Positions 7,489-13,921 of a stretch of DNA of 20,355 nucleotides are shown here, piece after piece (positions within the stretch are counted from its first letter, which is position 1; each line of letters opens with the position of its first letter). Position numbers and translations under genes: made by a program. The stretch lies in assembly GCA_964431545.1 (NCBI GenBank), contig CAYSLC010000089.1, forward strand, positions 1 through 20,355. The letters are read 5' to 3'. The DNA comes from CAYSLC01 sp964431545 (lineage in GTDB: Bacteria > Desulfobacterota > Desulfobacteria > Desulfobacterales > JAABSP01). The notes beneath the pieces are model-generated. The model did no database searches. It was not told the DNA's origin and saw only the letters and a program-made list of their open reading frames with translations.

Positions 7489-8100
7489 TTATTCCTCCTG
7501 CTGTTTCCCCAGGCCGATGATGTAGATCTCCCGGCTCGCCTTCCGGCTGCTCTGGGGTTTGAAAATCTTGTGTTGATGGAAAGCCGCCCGGACGGCCTCC
7601 GAGAAGGGCTTGAACCCGTCCCCCTGGAAGATCTTGCAGATAAAGGATCCGCCCTCGGCCAGGGCCATTCGGGCCACGGCCAGGGCCGCCTCGCACAGAT
7701 CGAGGGACCGGGCCGCGTCCACCTCCCGCTGGCCGGTGGTGGCCGGGGCCATGTCGCTCATCACCACCTGGAACGGGCCGCCCTCGGCGGCCACAAAGGC
7801 GGCGTCCAGGGACCGGACGTCCCGGACATGGACGCCGGCGTTGGCCGGGACCGCCACCTCCACGGGGTTGAGATCGATCCCCACCACCCGGCCGGTGGGC
7901 CCCGCCAGCCGGGCCGCGTAGAGCAGCCATGCCCCCGGGGCGCATCCCAGGTCGAGGACCCGATCCCCGGTCCGGATGGGCCGCGACTTCTTCTGGATCT
8001 CCTCCAGCTTATAGACGGAACGGGCGGGATACCGGTCTTTCCTGGCCTGTCGCGTGTAGTGATCCTGCCAGGCGTTCCGCTTCGAATTCCGCCGTTTCAT
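7489..8100 (-). CDS. rlmE: 23S rRNA 2'-O-methyltransferase RlmE (FtsJ/RrmJ)
   Basis: RlmE methylates the 2'-OH of the A-loop uridine (U2552 in E. coli) of 23S rRNA using S-adenosylmethionine. All signatures are present in this 203-aa protein: the basic N-terminus (MKRRNSKRNAWQDHYTRQAR), the SAM motif VLDLGCAPGAW at 48-58, VVGIDLNP, and the catalytic tetrad Lys31, Asp116 (MSDMAP), Lys156 (CKIFQG) and Glu191 (SREIYI), in the order and spacing of the E. coli enzyme. No clear ribosome site precedes the ATG at 8100. A TTGACT lies in the 40-nt gap after radA, but translation may simply be coupled within the radA-rlmE-yebC transcript. Confidence 0.97.
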   Translation of the reverse strand: MKRRNSKRNAWQDHYTRQARKDRYPARSVYKLEEIQKKSRPIRTGDRVLDLGCAPGAWLLYAARLAGPTGRVVGIDLNPVEVAVPANAGVHVRDVRSLDAAFVAAEGGPFQVVMSDMAPATTGQREVDAARSLDLCEAALAVARMALAEGGSFICKIFQGDGFKPFSEAVRAAFHQHKIFKPQSSRKASREIYIIGLGKQQEE

Positions 8101-8140
8101 ATCCGAAAATCCATGGGGAAGTCAAGACAACCGTTTGGTA

Positions 8141-9502
8141 TTAAAATAGTTCCTCCACCGCCTCCGCCACCGTTCCGACCCCCCGGACCTCCACGCCGTC
8201 CACGACGGTCATCCGGTCGAGGTTGCTCATGGGCACCAGGCATCGGGTGAAGCCCATCTTCCGGATCTCGGCCACCCGGATCTCCACGTGGCTGATGGCC
8301 CGGACCTCCCCGGTGAGGCCCACCTCCCCCAGCACGATGGCCCCCGCGGGGACCGGCTTGTCGAGGAAACTGGAGGCCACCGCCGCCACGATCCCCATAT
8401 CCACGGCCGGCTCGTCGACCTTGACGCCGCCGGCCACGTTCATGAAGATGTCGTGGCCCATGAGATGGATCCCCAGCTTCTTCTCCATCACCGCCACCAG
8501 CAGGGAGACCCGGTTGGCGTCGAGTCCCAGGATGGTCCGACGGGGGGTGCCGAGGCTGCTGCGGGTGGCCAGGGCCTGGAGTTCCACCAGGATGGGCCGG
8601 GTCCCCTCCATGCTGGCGGTGACGATGGACCCGGGGGCGTCGGCGGCCCGCTCCGACAAAAAGACCGCCGAGGGGTTGCCCACCTCCATGAGGCCCAGCT
8701 CCTTCATCTCGAAGACGCCGATCTCGTTGGTGGAACCGAACCGGTTCTTGACGGCCCGCAGGATCCGGAAGACGTGGCTCCGGTCCCCCTCGAAGTAGAG
8801 GACGGTGTCGACCATATGCTCCAGGAGACGGGGGCCGGCGATGGCCCCCTCCTTGGTGACATGGCCCACCAGAAAGATGGGAATCCCGGTCCGTTTGGCG
8901 GTGAGCATCAGGCGCATGGCCGACTCCCGAACCTGGCTGACGCTGCCCGGGGCGGACGACAGCTCCGGGTTGAACAGGGTCTGGATGGAATCGATCACCA
9001 CGACATCGGGCTTTTCCGAGGCGATCATCCCCACGATCGCCTCCAGGTCCACCTCGGAGACCACCAGCAACCGGGAGGAGATGGTGGAGAGGCGCTGGCT
9101 CCGCAGACGGATCTGGCGGATCGACTCCTCCCCCGATACGTAGAGCACCTTCAGGTCCCGGCCGGCCAGCCCGTGGAGGGCCTGGAGCATCAGGGTCGAC
9201 TTGCCGACACCCGGATCCCCGCCGATGAGGACCAGGCTCCCGGAGACGAGCCCCCCGCCCAGAACCCGGTCGAACTCGTCGATGCCGGTGTGGATCCGCG
9301 CCTCGTGGGTCATATCGATGGCGTCGATGGGAATCGGCCGGTTCCCCTGGCCGCACGGGTCCCCGTTCCGGCGGGCTCCGGCCGGGCCGGCCTCCTCGAC
9401 CATGGTGTCCCATCCGCCGCAGTCGGGGCACTTGCCCATCCAGCGCGGGGCCTGGTACCCGCACCCCTGGCAGGTGAATCTTGTCTTCGGTGGCTTCTTC
9501 AC
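8141..9502 (-). CDS. radA: DNA repair protein RadA
   Basis: RadA (Sms) is a RecA-like, DnaB-like hexameric helicase that drives branch migration of recombination intermediates. The 453-aa protein shows the canonical order: an N-terminal zinc finger (Cys11, Cys14, Cys25, Cys28), Walker A GGDPGVGKST at 94-103, a Walker B strand VVVIDSIQTL, the RadA-specific KNRFG motif at 252-256, and a C-terminal Lon-like domain with GGVKVDEPAVDMGIVAAVASS and GAIVLGEVGLTGEVRAISH. It starts at a GTG at 9502, chosen because the family starts a few residues before the first zinc-finger cysteine; the ribosome site there is weak. The gene heads a minus-strand block with rlmE and yebC and is divergent from the lytic transglycosylase gene. 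Confidence 0.97.
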   Translation of the reverse strand: MKKPPKTRFTCQGCGYQAPRWMGKCPDCGGWDTMVEEAGPAGARRNGDPCGQGNRPIPIDAIDMTHEARIHTGIDEFDRVLGGGLVSGSLVLIGGDPGVGKSTLMLQALHGLAGRDLKVLYVSGEESIRQIRLRSQRLSTISSRLLVVSEVDLEAIVGMIASEKPDVVVIDSIQTLFNPELSSAPGSVSQVRESAMRLMLTAKRTGIPIFLVGHVTKEGAIAGPRLLEHMVDTVLYFEGDRSHVFRILRAVKNRFGSTNEIGVFEMKELGLMEVGNPSAVFLSERAADAPGSIVTASMEGTRPILVELQALATRSSLGTPRRTILGLDANRVSLLVAVMEKKLGIHLMGHDIFMNVAGGVKVDEPAVDMGIVAAVASSFLDKPVPAGAIVLGEVGLTGEVRAISHVEIRVAEIRKMGFTRCLVPMSNLDRMTVVDGVEVRGVGTVAEAVEELF

Positions 9503-9664
9503 AACGGTGTTCCGGCCCCTCTTCCCGTCCGCCCTCCGTTTCCGTTTGACATTCTCCTTCTTACCATGTCATTTTCCCGGTATCAAGGAAACGGCCCGCG
9601 GAGCGCGGCGTCCGATCCTCCCGGATCAGAATTTTCACTGGAAAGCGAGGGTCAAACCGGATTC

Positions 9665-10558
9665 ATGATCTTGCGACATCTTGCCCTGACAATGGTCCTT
9701 CTGTCGGCGGCCGCCTGCTCGACGCTGGCCCTGACCGAACCGGTCCCGGCCGCGTCCAAGGCTTCGACGGCCGGCCCCTTCGAAAATCTCCAGGCCCGTC
9801 TGACCGAGGACGGCTTCCCGTCGGAGCGACTCCGGAAGCTCTATTCGGATCCCCGGACCCGGTTCGATACCCAAGGCGTCTCCCTCTACTTCGTCCACTC
9901 GGAAAGCGCCCTCGACTACGGACAGTTCACCCGGCCGGGGCCCATCGAACGGGCCCTCCAGTACATGAAGGACCACCGGACCAGCCTCAACAAAGCGGCC
10001 GCGACCTACGGAGCCTCCCCGGCGGTGATCACGGCCATCGCCCTGGTGGAGACCCGGCTGGGCACCTATGTGGGCCACCGATCGGTCTTCAACACCTTCT
10101 CCACCATGGCGGCCCTCGCCGACGAGACGGCACGGAAACGTCTCTGGGACGAGATCTCGGGCGACACCCGGCTGTCCCCGGGAGCGTTCAACCGGAAGGC
10201 GGAGAGCAAATCCTCCTGGGCGTATCGGGAGCTGAAGGCCTTTCTGAAGTACACCGAGTCGGAGAACTTCGACCCATTGGGCATCGACGGCTCCTACGCC
10301 GGGGCGATGGGGATCTGCCAGTTCCTGCCCAGCAACATCCTCACCCTGGCGGCCGACGGGAACGGGGACGGTCGGATCGATGTCTTCGACCACGCGGACG
10401 CCATCATGAGCATCGCCAATTACCTCCACAACTACGGGTGGCGCCCCGGAATATCGGATCGGAAGGCGTACGACGTCATCTACCACTATAACCACAGCAG
10501 CTATTATGTAAACACCATCCTGGAGGTCGCAAAGCTGTTGAAAAGGCATTCCTCATGA
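9665..10558 (+). CDS. MltB-type lytic murein transglycosylase
   Basis: This enzyme cleaves peptidoglycan glycan strands, forming 1,6-anhydro-muramic ends. The 297-aa protein opens with a hydrophobic signal segment ending in SAAAC. Cys18 is a plausible lipidation site, but the lipobox is imperfect because Ala replaces the usual Leu at -3, so it may be a lipoprotein or a plainly secreted protein. The SLT_2 (MltB) domain contains the catalytic Glu129 in AIALVETRLG, then GSYAGAMGICQFLPSN, the DGNGDGRIDVFDHADAI stretch and SIANYLHNYGWRP, all standard for the family. Cys replaces the usual residue before the QF in AMGxxQF. The open frame continues far upstream antisense to radA; I chose the ATG at 9665 because it begins the signal peptide. 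The stop overlaps the next start in ATGA. Confidence 0.92.
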   Translation: MILRHLALTMVLLSAAACSTLALTEPVPAASKASTAGPFENLQARLTEDGFPSERLRKLYSDPRTRFDTQGVSLYFVHSESALDYGQFTRPGPIERALQYMKDHRTSLNKAAATYGASPAVITAIALVETRLGTYVGHRSVFNTFSTMAALADETARKRLWDEISGDTRLSPGAFNRKAESKSSWAYRELKAFLKYTESENFDPLGIDGSYAGAMGICQFLPSNILTLAADGNGDGRIDVFDHADAIMSIANYLHNYGWRPGISDRKAYDVIYHYNHSSYYVNTILEVAKLLKRHSS

Positions 10559-10791
10559 GCCACACGGTCACCGTCTTCATCGGCATCGGCCTGTTCTTTT
10601 TCATCCTCACGGGACTGGCCATCCTCGACATCGCCCGGAAAAACTTCGGCTCCATGGGCAAGAAGGGGGCCTGGGGGTGCGCCACCCTGATCCCGTTCAT
10701 CGGGCCGATCCTCTATTTCGCCATCGGGTTCCGGATGGGCAGCGTCCCCGGGGAACCGGAAAATACCGAACCGCCCCAAAAAACTGTTTGA
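10555..10791 (+). CDS. Small membrane protein with PLDc_N-like domain
   Basis: This 78-aa protein has two predicted transmembrane helices at about residues 6-26 and 41-60. The second contains LIPFIGPILYFAIGFRMG, which matches the pattern of the PLDc_N family, small membrane proteins named for the N-terminal region of cardiolipin synthases and similar phospholipase D proteins. There is no catalytic HKD motif, so it is a stand-alone membrane module. Its start overlaps the transglycosylase stop by 4 nt (ATGA), which indicates translational coupling. Its stop codon (10789-10791) lies inside the -35 box of the tRNA promoter. Function is unknown; an envelope role is a guess from the neighbour. Confidence 0.8.
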   Translation: MSHTVTVFIGIGLFFFILTGLAILDIARKNFGSMGKKGAWGCATLIPFIGPILYFAIGFRMGSVPGEPENTEPPQKTV

Positions 10792-10816
10792 CATGACCCC
10801 GATGTTCGGCTATAGT
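10788..10816 (+). promoter_or_regulatory. Sigma-70 type promoter of tRNA-Glu
   Basis: TTGACA at 10788-10793 and TATAGT at 10811-10816 are separated by exactly 17 bp, a near-perfect sigma-70 promoter. The expected start point is about 17 nt before the mature tRNA. The -35 box overlaps the stop codon of the preceding gene. Confidence 0.85.
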
Positions 10817-10839
10817 ATCTGATTGTAAATCATGCACGT

Positions 10840-10915
10840 GGTCCCATCGTCTAGTGGCCTAGGACGCCGGCCTCTCACGCCGGAAACACGGGTTCGAGTC
10901 CCGTTGGGATCACCA
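10840..10915 (+). tRNA. tRNA-Glu (anticodon CTC)
   Basis: A full cloverleaf can be drawn over 76 nt with an encoded CCA. The acceptor arms are GGTCCCA (10840-10846) and TGGGATC (10905-10911), all paired with one G-U at position 2-71, then discriminator A and CCA at 10913-10915. The anticodon stem CCGGC/GCCGG encloses the loop CTCTCAC, giving anticodon CTC, which decodes GAG. The T arm has ACGGG-TTCGAGT-CCCGT. The sequence closely follows the E. coli tRNA-Glu layout (CGTCTAG in the D region). It has its own promoter and terminator, so it is a monocistronic unit. Confidence 0.97.
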
Positions 10916-10930
10916 AAAAAAAAGCGGATC

Positions 10931-10965
10931 AAAGGGATCACGGATCATCGTGGTCCCTTTTTTTT
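10931..10965 (+). terminator. Intrinsic terminator of the tRNA unit
   Basis: AAAGGGATCACG (10931-10942) pairs with CGTGGTCCCTTT (10949-10960) over 12 bp, with one G-U pair and a 6-nt loop, running into an eight-T tract. This is a textbook Rho-independent terminator for the tRNA-Glu transcript. Confidence 0.93.
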
Positions 10966-11009
10966 GGCGATAGCGATATGGATCAAATCCCGCAATTGCC
11001 CCCAGGGAA

Positions 11010-11038
11010 TTGACGCCCACTCATAACCAATGTAATAT
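11010..11038 (+). promoter_or_regulatory. Candidate promoter upstream of the AlbA_2 gene
   Basis: TTGACG (11010-11015) and TAATAT (11033-11038) are spaced by 17 bp in an AT-richer stretch. This is a credible sigma-70 promoter for the gene at 11245, but it would leave an untranslated leader of about 200 nt. I see no other gene in 10966-11244; short frames on both strands there look non-coding. Confidence 0.5.
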
Positions 11039-11244
11039 TGAATCGTTATTGGCACATGAACGAAAACCGCCACGTTCCGATTCTGGTCGACGGCTCTTCT
11101 CGATCGATGTCATTTTCCCAACACAGGTAGGGGACCGAATCGGTCGTTTACGGTGGGACTCGAAATCTCCGTAACCTTTCCGATTGACTGGACGAGGCGC
11201 GACGTATCCGTTGTCTGAAAACAATACAGGAATAGATACCCGGC

Positions 11245-12396
11245 ATGACCATTTTGTCCGAAGAACTCGGGGAACTGATCGGCCAGGGGGAGACCTCGGC
11301 CGTCGAGTTCAAATCCGCGGATGTCCGACCGGAATCCCTGGCAAGGGAGATGGTCGCTCTTTCCAACACCCTGGGCGGAACGATCCTTGTCGGGATTGAC
11401 GACGAGGGCCGAATCGGGGGGATGGACAAGCCGGACTTCGATCAATGGGTGGCCAATATCGCCCGGCACAATGTCAGCCCCGCGGTTGCGCCCGATATTT
11501 CCGTTGTCCGGGTCGATGAACGCAATATCGGGGTCGTGACCATTCCAAAGGGGATTTCCAAACCCTACCAAACCATTGACGGCAAGTTCTGGATCCGGGT
11601 GGGCTCCAAGAACCGGAACGCCACCAAGGAGGAATTGAGCCGGCTGTTTCAACAGGCCGGCCTGGTCCACTATGATCTATCCCCGGTGGAGTCCTCCGAG
11701 ATCTCGGATCTGGATGACCAGAGGCTGGCCGACTATTGGCAGACCTATTACGAGATTCCATTTCTGGAGCTGAACGAAACGGAACGGCGGAAAATTTTGA
11801 TCAATTCCGATATCCTGGCGCCCCTCGAAAACGGCTTTGCCCCGAGCGTCGGGGGTTTGCTGATTTTCGGGAAATATCCACAACGGCGCATGCCCCAGAG
11901 CGCCATCGTTTTCGCGGTTTTCGGGGGGGTGGAAATCACGGATGAGGTCATCGATAAAAAGGAGATCACAGGGCCCTTGCCCGATTTGATCGCCAACACC
12001 GCCGGTCTGGTCAAGCTGTTCTCGAAAACGGAGATCGAGATCGAGGATCTCCAGAGAAATGAAACCCACCGGATTCCCCCCAAGGTCATCCGCGAAGCTC
12101 TGGTCAACGCGGTCTGCCACCGGGACTACTCCCTTGTCAACCGGAAGACCACGGTCTATCTGTTTCAAGACCGCCTGGAAGTCACCTCGCCGGGGAGAAT
12201 CGCCAACACCTTGACCGTCGAAAAGATCCGGTACGGCAACTCCGCCCCCCGCAACCATTTCCTTTTGAAATATCTAAACAATATGCGATTTGTGGACGGG
12301 TTGGGAAGAGGGGTCCCCATGATGATCAAGGAGATGGGGGAGCGGGTTGAATTCGAGGAGATCGGGGAGTTGTTCAGAGTCCGTCTGTATTTTTAG
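11245..12396 (+). CDS. AlbA_2/Schlafen-type ATP-binding protein
   Basis: This 383-aa protein has the two-domain layout common in accessory bacterial regulators. Residues about 8-135 form the AlbA_2 (Schlafen AlbA, formerly AAA_4) domain, with ETSAVEFKSA, ALSNTLGGTILVGIDDEGRIGG and GKFWIRVGSKNRNATKEEL. Residues about 275-383 match the RecG-like C-terminal ATPase region (HATPase_c_4 type), with IPPKVIREALVNAVCHRDYS, LFQDRLEVTSPGRI and FVDGLGRGVPMM. Such proteins bind nucleic acid and occur in defence, toxin and transcription-control settings, but the role of most is unknown. The ribosome site is weak. More A/T-ending codons are used here than in neighbours, and the gene follows a tRNA terminator, so horizontal acquisition is plausible. 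The next gene starts 18 nt after the stop. Confidence 0.88.
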   Translation: MTILSEELGELIGQGETSAVEFKSADVRPESLAREMVALSNTLGGTILVGIDDEGRIGGMDKPDFDQWVANIARHNVSPAVAPDISVVRVDERNIGVVTIPKGISKPYQTIDGKFWIRVGSKNRNATKEELSRLFQQAGLVHYDLSPVESSEISDLDDQRLADYWQTYYEIPFLELNETERRKILINSDILAPLENGFAPSVGGLLIFGKYPQRRMPQSAIVFAVFGGVEITDEVIDKKEITGPLPDLIANTAGLVKLFSKTEIEIEDLQRNETHRIPPKVIREALVNAVCHRDYSLVNRKTTVYLFQDRLEVTSPGRIANTLTVEKIRYGNSAPRNHFLLKYLNNMRFVDGLGRGVPMMIKEMGERVEFEEIGELFRVRLYF

Positions 12397-12414
12397 AATC
12401 GGAGTTTTCCACCC

Positions 12415-13092
12415 ATGAAAGACACACGCGAACAATTCGGCGGAGACAAGAAAGTCGGTCGGTCTCTTCTGAGCGAGCCCGAAACCCGTCTGAAAAATTG
12501 GGCGGTGCCGAAAATCCCCAAGGGGGTCGAGACCCACCACCTCACCCTCATGACGCTGCTCTGGAGCGGGATCAACGTGATCCTGGGATTCTACGCCAGG
12601 GAGAACCTCCGGTTCCTGTGGCTCGTCTCCCTGATGATCGTGCTCCAGTACCTCACCGATCTCTTCGACGGGGAACTGGGGCGGCAGCGGGACACGGGCC
12701 TGATCAAGTGGGGGTTCTACATGGACCATTTCCTCGATTACATCTTCCTTTGCTCGCTGGTCTTCGTGGGGTACATGATCTCCCCCGCCGGGCTGGAGAT
12801 CTGGTATTTCGCCCTTCTGGTCATCGTCGGCGCCCACATGGTCAACTCGTTCCTCTCCTTTGCCGCCACCAACCAGTTCCAGATCTTCTACTGCGGGATC
12901 GGGCCCACCGAGATGCGGGTCGTCTTCATCCTCATCAACACCTTCATCATCGCCTTCGGCACCGGAAGCTTCCATCTCCTGCTGCCGGCGGTGAACGCCC
13001 TGTGCCTGGGCGCCCTGGTCGTCAACACCTACAATATCCAAAGGATGTTGTGGCGCATCGACATGGAAGCCAAACATACCGATCCCCGGTAA
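12415..13092 (+). CDS. CDP-alcohol phosphatidyltransferase family protein
   Basis: This is an integral membrane enzyme (225 aa) of the family that transfers a phospho-alcohol from a CDP-linked donor in phospholipid synthesis. The family motif is complete in spacing: Asp82-x2-Asp85-Gly86-x2-Gly89-Arg90-x9-Gly100-x3-Asp104-x3-Asp108. The usual Ala of the AR pair is Gly89 here. Several hydrophobic helices flank it (about 45-60, 67-80, 107-125, 127-150, 165-185, 187-207). The N-terminal 40 residues are soluble and polar. The acceptor alcohol cannot be told from sequence. A GGAG about 10 nt before the ATG may be its ribosome site. It is followed 13 nt later by an exported START-like protein, which suggests a lipid-related two-gene unit. 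Confidence 0.85.
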   Translation: MKDTREQFGGDKKVGRSLLSEPETRLKNWAVPKIPKGVETHHLTLMTLLWSGINVILGFYARENLRFLWLVSLMIVLQYLTDLFDGELGRQRDTGLIKWGFYMDHFLDYIFLCSLVFVGYMISPAGLEIWYFALLVIVGAHMVNSFLSFAATNQFQIFYCGIGPTEMRVVFILINTFIIAFGTGSFHLLLPAVNALCLGALVVNTYNIQRMLWRIDMEAKHTDPR

Positions 13093-13105
13093 CGGTGGAG
13101 GACCC

Positions 13106-13774
13106 ATGGGAATGTGGAAATCGGCCATCTTCGCCATCGCCTTTCTGACCGGATTCCTCCGGTTCCCCTCCCCGGCGCCGGCCGCGGATCCCATATCGAT
13201 GAACCCCCACGAGAAGGATCGTGTGGAACGTGGCGAAATCATCGTCCGGGAAATCGACACGGCCGGTAAAGATGGAAAGACGTTCGAAGCGATCTGCCGG
13301 ATCGAAGGATCGAGAAAGGACGTCATGCGGGTGTTGACCGATTACGAAACCTACCCCGAGTTCATGCCCAATGTCAGCCGCATCGAGGTGCTCGACCGGA
13401 CCGACGACGCGGCGGTGATCAACTACACCCTCACTTTGCCGTTGGGCAAGGTCAAGAAGTACCGCCTCCGGCTGACATCGAGCGAACCCGAAGCCGGCGT
13501 TTCCGTTCTCCGATGGCACCTGGTGGAATGGCCCGGCTTGAAGCCCGAAGAGACCATCGAGGAGACCAACGGCCACTGGCGGATCGAGGAAGCGTCTGAC
13601 GGCGGATCCCGCGTCCTGTACCATGTCCATACCGACCCGGGCCATGTCCCCTTCGGGCTGGGGTGGATCGTCGATGCCCTGAGCAAGGACAGCGTGCCGG
13701 AGGCGCTCGCGGGGACCCGGAGGCGGGTGGAGGGGATCTCGGGCCGATCCCCCGCCGCGGAAGAGGACCCCTGA
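13106..13774 (+). CDS. Exported SRPBCC (START/Coq10-like) protein
   Basis: This 222-aa protein begins with a signal peptide: a hydrophobic core in residues about 5-20, then PSPAPAADP with probable cleavage after APA near residue 26. The mature part reads as an SRPBCC ligand-binding fold of the polyketide cyclase/Coq10 type: GKTFEAICRIEGSRKDVMRVLTDYETYPEFMPNVSRIEVL is the diagnostic first half, in which the Y-x-x-Y-P-E-F-M-P segment is characteristic. The chain ends with a helix (LGWIVDALSKDSVPEALAGTRRRVEG) that would cover the cavity. Such proteins bind lipids or hydrophobic ligands. Export to the periplasm and adjacency to a phospholipid-type transferase (13-nt gap) suggest lipid handling in the envelope, which is inference. 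GGTGGAGG a few nt upstream supports the start. Confidence 0.85.
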   Translation: MGMWKSAIFAIAFLTGFLRFPSPAPAADPISMNPHEKDRVERGEIIVREIDTAGKDGKTFEAICRIEGSRKDVMRVLTDYETYPEFMPNVSRIEVLDRTDDAAVINYTLTLPLGKVKKYRLRLTSSEPEAGVSVLRWHLVEWPGLKPEETIEETNGHWRIEEASDGGSRVLYHVHTDPGHVPFGLGWIVDALSKDSVPEALAGTRRRVEGISGRSPAAEEDP

Positions 13775-13813
13775 GACCATCATCCCCTCAACGGGTTGCC
13801 CCCTCCCCTTGGC

Positions 13814-13837
13814 CCGATCTCACAGGTCCGATCTCAC
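13814..13837. repeat. Short direct repeat upstream of the HD-GYP gene
   Basis: CCGATCTCAC occurs at 13814-13823 and again at 13828-13837, a 14-bp period. A TTGACT follows at 13841. This could be a pair of regulator half-sites, but no clear -10 box lies at the right distance and chance is not excluded. Confidence 0.3.
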
Positions 13838-13921
13838 GATTTGACTTTTTCCCGACAATAGGGCAGGCTTACGATTCCCATTTTGTAGAGGAGGTCTCCA
13901 CCGCCGGGACGAGGAGGTGCC

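Noticed and set aside
9546..9574. Promoter TTGACA before the lytic transglycosylase gene
   Set aside because: The -35 is perfect, but no acceptable -10 lies 16-18 bp downstream.
8288..9664. Upstream extension of the lytic transglycosylase frame by about 460 codons
   Set aside because: It runs antisense to radA and precedes an obvious signal peptide beginning at 9665.
10840..12420. Integrated element with att direct repeats bounded by the tRNA 3' end
   Set aside because: No second copy of the tRNA 3' end longer than 8 nt and no integrase gene are visible, so only a possible scar is reported.
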